In this document: positions 53,701-64,000 of the stretch, one piece after another
Layout of the letters: the number at the start of each line of letters is the position of its first letter
Numbering within the stretch: position 1 is the first letter of the stretch
NCBI GenBank assembly: GCA_000499405.2
Contig: HG738138.1
Span: 3,832,368 to 3,896,367, forward strand
From: Onchocerca volvulus
Taxonomy: Eukaryota > Nematoda > Chromadorea > Rhabditida > Onchocercidae
Reading direction: 5' to 3'
DNA length: 64,000 bases
Translations under genes and position numbers: made by a program
The notes under the pieces: generated by a model
The model's input: only the letters and a program-made list of their open reading frames with translations
What the model was told of the DNA's origin: nothing
The model's database searches: none

Positions 53701-55390
53701 ATGTGTACTTATATCGTTAAAAATATGATATTACTATTTACCTTATATTTACTAATTTGAGTCTGATATTTTGGACTGGAATTTTTGGTTATTAAAAATA
53801 TAGTGAACTGTCCTGCATCTTATGGTATTAAGTATGAGGTTAGACATTTCATCTTGCTCAGAAATAAGGTTTCACATTATTTTTATGGATTAACCAGAAG
53901 TAATAAAAGGAAATGCGGAATCGTTTTTTTTTTTTTTTTTTTAGCTATGACGTCCTCTTCTTCACCAATGCAAATTCCCAATTCAAACTCTCCATTCGGC
54001 TCTCCACCGTTAGCTTCCCTTGGCGAACCATTGTTTCAGCAAAATAAATTGACTATCGATTTACCTTCAGCAGCTTCACCATTAAAAGGATTAATGGGAT
54101 TACCGGGATCGTTAGGTTCAGGTATGTTTCGCTGTTTTGTGGTATTTATGTGCTAATTAGATTTAATCGCGAATATATTTATACGTATTAGTTATTTTCC
54201 ATGACTTTGTACATCTAACATTTGATTATTACTAATTCTAGAACCATCCCGTCCTAGTATAGAGGACGGGTTTCTGCTTTAATTTTGTTTATTATCAGTG
54301 TTCATTGACTTGTGTTGTGAAAAATCAGTGTTGCTATTTTAAAATATCTTAATGATACTTCCACAACTTCTTATTAAAAGTACTTACAAATATCTGCTTT
54401 TCTTGATTTTTTCTTTTTCTGTTAGAATTGAAAATTATTAAACATTAATTTTTAGACAGCACAAATTCCTAGTTTTTTTTTTGTAAGACAACACAATTTC
54501 CGTTTTAATTATTGGTCTTTCCAGATCTTTTGAAAACGGACTTGTCCATGCCGCAACATGAGATGAGCAAAGAAGAGTTACAAAAAGAATTGAAGAGAAA
54601 AAGTGAGGAGCTCGTGGCCCATCATCAAAAATTAACCGCATGGGAAGAAGGTTTGAAACAAGCACGTCAGGCGTGCGAAGCATGGAAAAAAGATGCTGAG
54701 TATTATCGTCGTGTTGCGGAACAAGCAGAGGTTGACAAGTCAAAAGCGCTTTATGAACGGGACCAGGTTGTTGTTGTGCTGCTTTCAAAATTCATACAGT
54801 TTTCTTAACTCAGTTATAAATTAATCTTAGTTTTGTAATTATTAAAAAATATTCTTTTCGTTTTATGAAGACAAGGTCATTAAAGGTTCACTAGAACTAT
54901 GCTTTCTGTTTGCAGACTATTTTGTTTTTATAGGCACTATTACAACTTGATTTGCTCAAGCGTGAATTGCGAGTGAATACAGCAATTCGACCGCCATCAC
55001 CGATAGACACTTTACAAAATTTCTCATCTCTAGGATCATTCAATTTGTTTGTGCCGGTGAGTTTCCGTGTAGTTAATTATTAAGGAGTAAAGGATAATTT
55101 TATTTAATATCTAAAGTTTTTTTGCTAATTGGTTTTTGACACAACAGTAGTTCCTTGAAACTCGTTTATTTTAATAACTGCTTAATCTTTATGAATTAGT
55201 CGAGTTTGTGAATGTTTTTATTGACATTATTCCAGTATCCTCTGCTTTTAACATTTTTTCGAAATTTATAATATTTTTATAGATTGAAACCGATGTTCAG
55301 AATGAAAGCGGCGGTCCGGTATGTGCACGTTGTGGGCGCGAAAAAAAGGCTGACTCTAGGAATCCTTCTTGCCGCCTTTGCTGTAGCTGA
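50708..55390 (+). CDS. unk: Unkempt-family CCCH zinc-finger RNA-binding protein, 701 aa
   Basis: Thirteen exons join in phase: 50708-50769, 51116-51325, 51474-51730, 51872-52007, 52135-52472, 52577-52626, 52701-52814, 52930-53002, 53253-53468, 53945-54121, 54525-54766, 54934-55056 and 55283-55390. Residues about 25-280 carry six CCCH fingers with family-diagnostic text: RPYTCFNWHFANQRRRRP, YHLRYYKT, CRQGYACPFYHNSKDRRR and CHTRTEQQFHPEIYKSTKC. A Ser/Pro/Thr-rich linker follows, then a charged coiled coil at about 550-640. The C-terminus has only CARC plus CRLCC, far less than the RING of fly and human Unkempt. The family binds UAG/U-rich motifs in mRNA and represses translation, controlling neuronal morphology in other animals. 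The intron after exon 7 uses a GC donor. ATG at 50717 is an alternative start two codons later than the intervening GTG GCC. Confidence 0.94.
53073..53165 (+). repeat. degenerate TTTTTATACCATTT repeat in unk intron 8
   Basis: The word TTTATACC or a close variant recurs about five times at spacings of roughly 15-20 bases. It is intronic and A/T-rich with no coding potential. Confidence 0.6.
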
Positions 55391-56683
55391 CTTTTACAAA
55401 ATTTCCTTATATGTAATCATAGGGAAGTAATCTTGTTTTTTACATGTTCTACATACTTTTTTCTTCCTGCCCCATTTTTGGTTAAGTAATACATTTAAAT
55501 CCTTAGCTTTTTTGTGAAGTTGCGCGGTGCTTTTTTCTTTTATTTTCATATTTTATTCAAGTTGTATTTGAAAATTTTCCAAACTTGTTCATCTGTTCCC
55601 AATTATATTTTCAAAAAGATGTTCTTACTTTTGTGACAAGCTTTATTGTACATAGGTTTTCAAATAGGGCATTTATCATTCATCATTCGCTTTGTAATGC
55701 TGCGGTCAGAATTTAATTTTACTGTAGTCGAGTAATTCCGGTATTTCTTGATCAGGCAGGATTTTGTATAGCATCTTTGGAGTCGAAAAATATCTAAAAG
55801 CGTATTAACTAGGCTAGCTTTTTCAGACCGTCAGTGTTATGTAACAGATTTACGTCCGTATTTTAAAAGTCTACTTATTCACTTATGCTGATCCTAAAAC
55901 AGTTGTAATGATTTATAGAAATGTGGGATTCACTAAATGTGGTGTCGGGAATCCAGCAAATCAGAAGAATGTTCTTTCGTAGTATAATTTTAACTGCCAT
56001 CAAATATTGGAAATGAAAAGCTATTAAGAGCCTTAATAAAGTTTTAGATATAAAATTAGGTCTTGCCTGTTTACAGCTGATTAATATGTGCAAAAATGTA
56101 TGTCCTCTTCATGTACAAAAATGTATGTCCAGATTTCGTATAGTTGTTGAAGAGGATATTTGTTATAATAAAACGTTGTCCCGTGTAATACATAGATTCT
56201 TCCACTTCATGAATCTTGAGCACAGTGAATCCATTTCTTTCCTTATCCGCTGGTTTTAAATAACAGTTCGAGATTTGATGGGTCCCGAAATCCCGACCAG
56301 AATCATTTACAGTATACCGTACTAATATATGTAGCCTATTGTATTTATATGATTTTCGCTAAAATTGCACAGTAAAGGATAATAACACAAACACTAGAGG
56401 TCGAAACATCACAATTTATATTAAGATCGTCAGTTAAATGCACACAATAAAAAGTTTACCGTGTTCAGTAGGCAGCTAATACGCCCTCCGTGATAACATT
56501 AAGATACAAAATATGAGATATATACAAATAATGATACCTAAATTAGATAGACTATTTGGTTTGAAAATCCTGTCTAACTGTATTTACTAATGGAAGAATA
56601 CAGTACTGACTTGCTGAATGATTTAAATGAATAGTTAAGATCTTCGGGATCTTTTTAATACTGTGTAAAAACAATGGTATCCG
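55391..56683. other. 3' region between convergent unk and PGAP1
   Basis: Tail-to-tail intergenic DNA. It should hold the 3' untranslated regions of both genes. No coding exon seen. Confidence 0.5.
56167..56172 (+). terminator. possible polyadenylation signal for unk
   Basis: A plus-strand AATAAA about 780 bases after the unk stop codon. Other weaker A/T-rich signals lie nearer, so the site actually used is unknown. Confidence 0.3.
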
Positions 56684-59600
56684 TTAATGCTCCTTTCTTG
56701 GTTTTAATTCATTTCGATTCACAAACCAATTGAGTCCGATTACTGCGATGAAAGGAAGTCCCAATTGTGCAATACATGTAGACGATTGGATGACCGCAGT
56801 ATACATCAACACCGCCACAGAAATGTAATGCTGCAACTCAGAGCAAATATTAAAGATAGCAAAAAACTTTGCAAACTAGACTAAATTCAACATTTTTAGT
56901 TAAAGTTCACTAATAAATTAAAATCAATTTTAATTTTAAATGAAGAAACTGGACCTCGGCCGACGGACAGAATTTCCAACTGGAAATAATGAGAATACTA
57001 ACAAATAGAATCTCAGAAATTCGAGATATTTCTAATACAGTGACTATCAATCATAAAACGATATTGAGAGGAACCCATGTGAGAAAATTTTCTAACCGAA
57101 ATATGGGGAAATAATTTCTCAAAATAAGAAAGAACGATTATAACATTAGGAATTCCAGGGATCTGCGACTTTTTTTGACACTAAAGCAGTTAGGGTGCAG
57201 CATAATACAAAGGCATTTTGATAAGAACCAATAATTTTTAAGAAAAGTTAGAAATTCACTAATAATCTTAGAATTTTTCACGTGATTTCTCATAATTTTA
57301 TAAATTCTCATTCTTTTTAAATAAGGTAAAAATCGCTGTAGATGGACGCCGTTATTTCAACTATATCAAACATGATGAACACAATTACAGAAATAAGTAA
57401 GAATACAGATCTGAATTAAAGATAAAATCAGTGTTCCAAAAAATCTGAAATAATTTGCAAAAAAAATCTGTCCATCCAATTTCGCTATACTTTTTTTTGA
57501 AAAAATAAACTAACATAATGAAACATACCATCCTGAAGAAATGAATTTTGCCCACCAAAAGTCGAATAAACTTCAAGAAAATTATGCAGTATGCCGGAAT
57601 ACGTGTCGGATCTTCATGAACAGCAAATAAACCATATCTAATTATATTCCAAACTGAACAGATGCCGAATGGTGCATAAACCAAAATGGCATAAAGATGA
57701 AGAACAACCAAGAGAACTGATTGCGAAAAAGAAGAAATACCAATAGTTCTTGAAAATATTGCTGTTTTCAGAAACTGCTGAAAAAGAAACATAAAACAAT
57801 GATCAAACAAAAATTTTGAACTACATCAAAAGTTGAAGAAATTTAAAATGTGGGGAAGTATACCTTTGCACGAAACCTCTTTCGCTATTTATAACATTCC
57901 TGAAAGGACTGATGCGAAATCATTATTCCACTACATTTCAGTTAATACGACTTACCAATAAACTAGAAATAATAATTATTAGAAGCGGGAAAAAACCATT
58001 GTATAAATAATTTATAAATAATGATACTGCAATAACTGCAATGTCAATAAAATAAAGCCATCTTGATTCCACAGATCTGAAATGAATCCTAGAACTTATC
58101 ATGATTGCCAATTTTATAATGCTAAAAAATATAAAAAGGTAGATCCGTTATTCAAATTTCGAACTAATCAGGCCATTGTGCAAGATATTTTAACGACTTC
58201 ACCGGCAACAATCAACTGAAGCTATAAGCTGTAAATAAGACGACGAAAAATAATATCTTACATGGTTTAATTAAATGGAAGTAGAAACTTGTCAAAAATA
58301 AAAGAACATTTTAAAAATTATTATATGACAATGGAATCTAATTTTTTGTTTTACTCCATCACAATAGTTTTGATCAACTGATCGATGCTTATTCATGTAG
58401 GAAAAACCCGAAAATTAATATAAACAAGGAGTGTTAAAGGTCAAAAAGAGCGTAATTTCAAGTGTATCAACAGGCCGATAACGGTAGGGTAAACATGTTT
58501 CCCGCCAAACGCTCCAACTAACAGGTAAACAAAGTGAGATCATGAGGTGCCAAATTGGAGATCAGGAAAGAAGGAGGGATTCCGAGAGGATATATAAAGA
58601 TCGGATTTGAAGCAGAAACACACTCTTATTCCACAAGTAGGTTAAAGAGAAGCATTCTTATTCCATGATTGGTGAAGGAGCGCCAATGTTTCTACAAAAG
58701 TTGTCTACAAGGGTTTTCTACCGACACCATTGTATAACGACCGTAGCGATAGTTCGATTCGGATCGATACGACAATCAACAATCAAGGAGCAGTACTCAC
58801 TTCTACGAACAACAAAGGAAAGAAACCCAGTAATATGTCATTTGAATATTTTCGAATTGTTGTTTGTCTGTAATTGTTCCCCTTTTAATAAATATCCTTT
58901 TCTAACAAGAATTGTCGTATTCGCAAAAATTATTTTCACGACAATTCATATACATATCCGAAAATACATACATGAACATATAAATAAATACACGTATGTA
59001 ACATATCAGACCACATCCAACAAGTGTTCCTTATTAAAATTGTAATTTCGGAAAATGAACTAACCACCTTTTCAAATATATGCCTTTTATTGATCGAATA
59101 AATAAATCCGCTAGCTTCTGTAGAATGAAAGTAAAACACAAAATCAACAAAGACGAGATCAATAAAGTAAACCAATCAACTCTGCAAATATAAAAATACA
59201 AATGGTATTTGTGGAAAAAAAAAATTCCTTCATATTTCTCAGTAAAAGTGTTTGCTGATATTAAAATGGTGAGCGATGAATTTTTTAATTCAAAATTTAT
59301 TCATTAAAAAAACTAACAAATTATTCCAATAAATGATGGACATGTGACAGATCAAAATGAAGCATATTATTTTACAGTCTCGGATAGTCGAATAATACTT
59401 CTCTGAAAATGATAGTGGGGACAATTTTTTTTTCCCATCAACACTCTGCACAAAAAATGTGCCAGTATTGTACTTTCGTTTGGTTGGGATGATACTAAAT
59501 AATTTAAAACGACATACCAATTAAACTGGAAACCAATAATGCACTGAGGATATATATACTTAACATGTACGGGACGATGGATCCATACATTCGAAGCATC

Positions 59601-62600
59601 TCAAATTTAGAAAACGAAAAATAATAAAAATGAAAAAGTTTGCAAACTTGACTCTAACAATAGCATTTGCCTACTTATTTTGCAAATGGTTCAAATCGAA
59701 TGCATAAAAATAATGTAAAATTGCTATTCCAAACAGTCAAAAAAAAATTTAATATAATTTGCAACTTTATATGGTGTGATTATATACAAACATACCACAA
59801 TCAGTGTATCCAAATAACTGATACTGAGACGTGCATGGAAGCGGCAGCGTTGATTTAATATGAAAAATACTTCAGCCTTTATTTCTTCCATATTAAGTAA
59901 ATGTCCAACTATTTGAAGTTCTTTGCTGCCGACAAGACTACTTATACGTCGTAGATCCTGACCTCGAAATTCAACTTTTGCGAACCATTCTATTAAAAAC
60001 TGAACTCACAACAATCTTTGCAACTTTCTAACTGGATTAAATTAATTCCAAAGCTAGTAAACTATAACGTATATAAACTAAATTATTCAACAAATCACAC
60101 AAAGTTCTCAGTAATAGAAGGGGAATAATGAAGAAAATCATGCCTAATTTAGAAGTCGTTGTCCAAGTTCAAAAATTGAACGGTGTTATTCCACTACAGC
60201 AGAAAACATTTTTCGGGTTTTGTTGACAATGAATAGCGATGTATAACTAATTTTTTTTTTTTTTTTCTTTTGCAAATTTAGGAAGGATCAATGGAAACTA
60301 GCCATCTGCATGTCTGTTTTTTTTTTTTTCTTTTGCAAATTTAGGAAGGATCAATGGAAACTAGCCATCTGTATGTCTGCATGATTCTAATTCAAGTGAT
60401 ATGACGACGGCGGCAACTGGAGTTCCGAAATAAACTGGCAAGAACACAACAGGCTCATGACCATCAAAATCGGCTTTCCATAAGGATGTGAAGCAACTTT
60501 TCAATAGTGATAGTAATCCAATATGCACAACCTAAAATATATTTTAATTTGTTTCAAATCTAATTCAAAGCTGAATCTAATAAGACTTGTTCTTCACGAG
60601 AAAATACCAAAAAACTCGACATTTGTTATAATGGAACCAAATTTCAACACAAGTTTCCAAAATTATGCAAAAATTCCAGGAAGTGGAAAAGTTTTATATC
60701 TTAATGCCATGAATATTCCTGAATTGCCTTCCAATTAAAATACTCGATACTCAAACGAATGTATAAAAATTTGATTTCATACAGAATCAAACTTTGCTGA
60801 ATCCTCTCGAAGTGCAACGGCTTTGAAAAACTCCTGAGATTTCACATGTACCGAAATCTGTTCTGTAACACTCGAATGAACAAGTGTATAAAACGATTGT
60901 CCCCAACTATTCAAAGAATAAATAGGTTCTCCGGATGATGTCCATAATGAGCTTTCAATACTCCTTTCAATGAACAACCAGCTATTCTTCGGAAATGACA
61001 GGACAAATTCTTCCAGATCTTCGTTATTATTTTTTACCTGAGAGGAAAACGAGTTTAAATATGTTTGAATTCATAAGTTTATGAATATAGTCATGATAAC
61101 TAAAATTTATGGCACTTAAATGTAGAAGGCATAACAATAACTCTAATCATGACCATCACAACATTTTTAATATTATGACGATCATAATTACAATTGGCCA
61201 TTATGATCGGAGATGAAAGAGCAGTAAAAATGACAAGTAATGTGCATTATACACTATAGAATAATGGATTTAATGAAAACAAAATTATTAATAATTAATT
61301 GTTTGCATTTACATCTGCTGTCTGTTATATTCATTCAATAATTTATAAGGAGTATCATAGTTAAATATACATTTATTATACCTACAAAAATTGACTCATT
61401 CCTGATGACAATTTCGGTACTTGTGTCAACTCTCATACGTGTTAGCTCCCTGAGAAGTCCATCAGCATCAAAAAGTTGTTTTACAATGCTATCAGCACGT
61501 TTATGAAACGAATTTGGGTCGTAAGCATATTCAATCATTAGACGCGAGATATATCTAAATAACAATTCAGAAACAGTTTCAAAAATTAGACTAATTTAGA
61601 ACATGTTACTGAATTTGGTTCCTTATTATTTCTTTATAAAATCGATTAAAATACCTTCTATGTTCTGGATATTACAGAGCAGGACAATTACTACTGACAA
61701 GCTATGATAGATAAATGACACAAATTTGAATAACAAACCTAACCAACTGGTTACACCAAACAATACACAAATGATCGGTTTCTAACTCAATGCCATCAAC
61801 AGCGATAGTTGAAACATGGCGAATACCATTATCGAGAGTAAAATGTTCTGGCACAAGATGATCCTTCAAACCACCCGAAACTGATAAGACTAAGAGATTG
61901 GCCAATTCTTTTTTATGCTTTCTCCAACTATCATGCATTCGGTCATATATATTTTTCAAATACCAATCAAAAACCATTGCTAAAAAAATATGAATGTGAG
62001 CTACGCAAATGATGCATCAAAAATGTAACACAGTCAAAAACTAATTAAATCAAGATTTTTGATTGATATTTCAAAGCTATTGCTAGCTTTTTTTTTTTTC
62101 AATACAGTACAATTATTTATTAGAAAGCATACGTGCATCTTTGTGTGGCGTACCCAAAGTTACAATAAATGCAATTCGGCTAAGATTGAAATGAACACTA
62201 AGCAATAGCGATCGTATAACAATCCCACCCATTGAATGACCAACAAATATGATACCATGCGGTGGGGGTGAATACATACCCCAAATATGTCTTACCGCTA
62301 ACTCAAGATATTTGATTTGTCGTTCCAAATACATGCCTGATAGACCTGACAATTCCTAAAATCATAAAACCTCGAAAAAAATGTTTCATAAACTTTAATA
62401 AATAACAATATCTTTAACAATCAGTATCAAATTTCAAGCTAAACTGAGTTCCTCTCCCCCTTGACGTGCATAACGTTAATTCACCATTCATATTTATATA
62501 TGAATTATTAGAAGTAAATATCCTACAAGTAGAAGTAGATTTCATAGGAAAGAACCTCATTGAAATCAATAGCAAAAACATCGAATGTGAACGGCAAATT

Positions 62601-63168
62601 TCTACTTTCCGTCTTGTTGTGGAGTACCGACCCTAGAGAACGAACTTGTTTGGAAGAACCTGCATTGCCAGGAACAAAAATGACGGGAATTCCACTAACT
62701 TGTTCGGTTCTCCTGCAATAAAATGGAATTAAACCAAAAATAGCTTTTACGTAATTTTGAGCAAAATTCTAATAAATTAACTGGCATTTTAAAGGATCAA
62801 ACATACATGTAATTGAAAGCATATTCTCCTTCCCCATATAAAATCGTAGAGTAGCCACTGAAATCATTCGAAAACGGATATCTAATATCTTCAGTTTGAT
62901 CATGTTTCAACTGTGTGAGATCAATATCAATGAGCTATAATGCCAAATTCATTATAGCACTTCTAAATTCAACAAATAAATTACAAATTAAATAACAAAC
63001 ATTCCTGAAAATCTCTGGAATGCATACCATGAAACTTATAACTCGATACATGTAAGTCATCTCACACTGATTTATTCGCATCCAAGGTCGATTTCCAATC
63101 ATGTATAATAAATGAAATATGGCCGCTATGAAAATCGCAAATAACAGATTCTTGATATGTAGCTTCAT
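56684..63168 (-). CDS. PGAP1: PGAP1, GPI inositol-deacylase (one exon inverted in this sequence)
   Basis: Exons on the minus strand: 63168-63028, 62934-62807, 62712-62556, 62355-62133, 61979-61739, 61554-61386, 61037-60783, 60531 to about 60366, about 59999-59796, 59599-59518, 59179-59068, 58076-57956, 57777-57529 and 56830-56684. The protein begins with a membrane anchor followed by CEMTYMY, as in human PGAP1. ILYGEGEYAF and IPVIFVPGNAG follow, then the lipase nucleophile motif VGHSMGGIVIRSL, a TLGTPHKDAP loop and a TDHLCIVWCNQL segment with the catalytic His. The C-terminal third is a series of hydrophobic membrane segments. The enzyme sits in the ER and removes the inositol acyl chain from GPI anchors, allowing export of GPI proteins. 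As written the gene is not intact: the coding segment expected between 60783 and 60531 lies on the plus strand, and the donor near 60366 is not canonical (GCTAGT, or a stop). The 59599 exon also uses a weak GAG acceptor. Confidence 0.9.
58432..58907 (+). mobile_element. solo-LTR-like element in a PGAP1 intron
   Basis: A 476-bp block starts TGTTA and ends TAACA, an inverted terminal match of the TG...CA kind. It is visibly more G/C-rich than the intron around it, has a TATATAAAG box near 58593 and an AATAAA near 58888, the internal order of a plus-strand LTR. A 126-codon open frame overlaps it but has no retroviral or transposon domain. The 5 bases on each side (AGGAG, AGAAT) are not a matching target duplication, so an old or rearranged insertion is likely. 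It is antisense to PGAP1. Confidence 0.5.
60251..60379. repeat. tandem duplication (66 + 63 bp) at the end of a PGAP1 exon
   Basis: Copy 1 (60251-60316) and copy 2 (60317-60379) each run from a poly-T tract through TTTTGCAAATTTAGG to CATCTGYATGTCTG. They differ in poly-T length and one C/T base. On the minus strand the unit includes the 3' end and splice-donor region of the exon that starts at 60531, so that boundary is duplicated. Confidence 0.9.
60540..60742. repeat. 10-bp inverted repeat bracketing the inverted PGAP1 exon
   Basis: TATTTTAATT at 60540-60549 and its exact reverse complement AATTAAAATA at 60733-60742. The enclosed 183 bases carry a coding exon on the strand opposite to PGAP1. 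Recombination or template switching between such arms would flip the segment. Confidence 0.75.
60571..60690 (+). other. PGAP1 coding exon lying on the wrong strand (micro-inversion)
   Basis: Read on the plus strand, 40 codons start after TTCAAAG and end before a GTTTTA donor. The product (LNLIRLVLHEK, then KNSTFVIMEPN) aligns with human PGAP1 IKYLTLRLQDY and LSHLVVYVPS. Those residues should fall between the exon ending FDS (60783) and the exon starting VVHIGLL (60531), which is exactly where this segment sits, but it is in the opposite orientation. If the segment is imagined flipped, both junctions are phase 0. The minus strand of the same interval has no open frame that could supply these residues. 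Confidence 0.65.
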
Positions 63169-64000
63169 TGTCCCGTGGATTTTTAATTACTTAAAAAGCT
63201 TTAACTTAAACTTACTTTAATTGGAATTTCAATAGAAAGAGGATGCAAAACGACTACACAATACTTACAAAGTCGTGGAATCAAAATAAAAAATCTGACA
63301 GTCAATGGACTACGGATCCAATGAATATACTTACAGCTTGAAATGATATCATATATTTCAAGAAATTCTGAATAGATATCAATACGAACAATCCTGAATA
63401 GAATGACAAGTCATAGCGAACATCTCCAATTTTATACTCCAATTTCAATCATACTAGCGAAAATCAAAATCGATGATGCGCGGATTTATACGGCCTCTTA
63501 TTGATCTATGAAATTTCTACGAATTCCATTCGTGGAAATTTCAGAAATTTTACACTTTTACTTTGTGACATTTCATAAATTGCTATCGCAATAATTTCTC
63601 CTTATTTCTATTCACAAATCACTTACTCAGTTTGCAATCAATTTTTCCATAAACGACGAAAAACACGAAATGTACGAAATGCTGTGAATTGTCTGAATAT
63701 CGACTGACTAACATCACATCGACTCATAAAAATGCGATGGGCGATGATTCGCTAACATTTTTTGACTTTTGAATTTCTATTTCTATATTATTTTTTAAAA
63801 AGTTTTAAGAATATCCTAATAATTATCGAAGTTTTCGTAGAAGATAATGAAATATTTACGAAAAGTTACTATGCTGAATTGTTCAACTTAAACTATTTTT
63901 AATATTCGATGAATCTTGGAATGTTGCAGATCTACTGATCGAACTTTAGAATTTAAAAAAAAGCTTTCACTTCCATAATTCGATTGAAAGCAATGCAGTT
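63169..64000. other. 5' flank of PGAP1, no gene seen
   Basis: A/T-rich sequence upstream of the PGAP1 start. It probably contains the promoter and untranslated leader. No convincing exon on either strand up to the window edge. Confidence 0.45.

Noticed and set aside
53785..54156. 123-codon plus-strand frame starting at 53785
   Set aside because: Only 53945-54121 is exon 10 of unk; the N-terminal part reads through intron and the poly-T acceptor.
57385..57810. 141-codon minus-strand frame as a stand-alone gene
   Set aside because: Its central 83 codons are the penultimate PGAP1 exon; the ends run past the splice sites.
58665..59045. 126-codon plus-strand frame within the PGAP1 intron
   Set aside because: Mostly covered by the LTR-like block; no transposon or cellular domain.
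60117..60231. Plus-strand frame with PNLEVVVQVQKLNG-like text, considered as a second inverted PGAP1 exon
   Set aside because: About 38 codons only, no usable donor and no alignment with PGAP1 that I can defend.
60523..60738. The full 71-codon plus-strand frame as an independent gene
   Set aside because: The first part is intron-like and the last part lies past a GT donor; only 60571-60690 fits PGAP1.
1..64000. tRNA, rRNA, spliced-leader and CRISPR features
   Set aside because: No cloverleaf with a T-loop signature, no rRNA core and no regularly spaced repeats were found by eye; a tRNA scan would be decisive.

Overview
The window is nuclear DNA of a nematode, most likely a clade III (filarial-type) parasite. 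The evidence is strongly A/T-rich DNA, short exons separated by introns of about 100-1500 bp, splice acceptors of the TTTCAG type, and proteins closest to C. elegans families such as UNC-115 and ERD-2. Several first coding exons also begin right after a splice-acceptor-like sequence, as expected for spliced-leader trans-splicing. The species call is inference. No bacterial, phage or CRISPR signal is present.

Layout: 1-4.1 kb has no recognisable gene, only a CATA microsatellite and a CpG-rich block. 4.1-7.7 kb (+) is an 11-exon gene for an unrecognised protein of about 550 aa. 9.9-11.1 kb (-) is a two-exon gene for an unrecognised single-pass membrane protein. 11.1-25.7 kb is a gene-poor stretch with simple repeats, a 60-A homopolymer and a 61-bp-arm foldback. 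25.7-27.7 kb (+) is a small secretory-pathway protein with an activin-receptor/Ly6-like ectodomain, one membrane helix and no kinase. 30.4-33.4 kb (-) holds PTRHD1 and, just upstream in the same direction, a low-molecular-weight tyrosine phosphatase, possibly co-transcribed. 34.7-40.8 kb (+) is unc-115/abLIM (three LIM domains plus villin headpiece), with a duplicated start-codon exon. 45.3-47.8 kb (-) is the KDEL receptor (erd-2). 50.7-55.4 kb (+) is Unkempt (six CCCH fingers, coiled coil, reduced C-terminal zinc motif). 56.7-63.2 kb (-) is PGAP1, the GPI inositol-deacylase.

The genes are mostly unrelated housekeeping or neuronal functions. Two of them act in the secretory pathway: PGAP1 remodels GPI anchors in the ER, and the KDEL receptor returns ER residents from the Golgi. 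UNC-115 and Unkempt are both linked in other animals to neuronal morphology, but nothing here shows shared control.

The most striking observation is inside PGAP1. One coding exon, at the position where the protein alignment predicts missing residues, lies on the opposite strand. It is flanked by a 10-bp inverted repeat, and computationally re-inverting it gives matching splice phases. A 63-66 bp tandem duplication lies right next to it, and a solo-LTR-like element sits in a nearby intron. This is either a real micro-inversion that would break or polymorphise the gene, or an assembly artefact. Exon boundaries throughout were assigned by eye from reading frame, phase and GT/AG sites.
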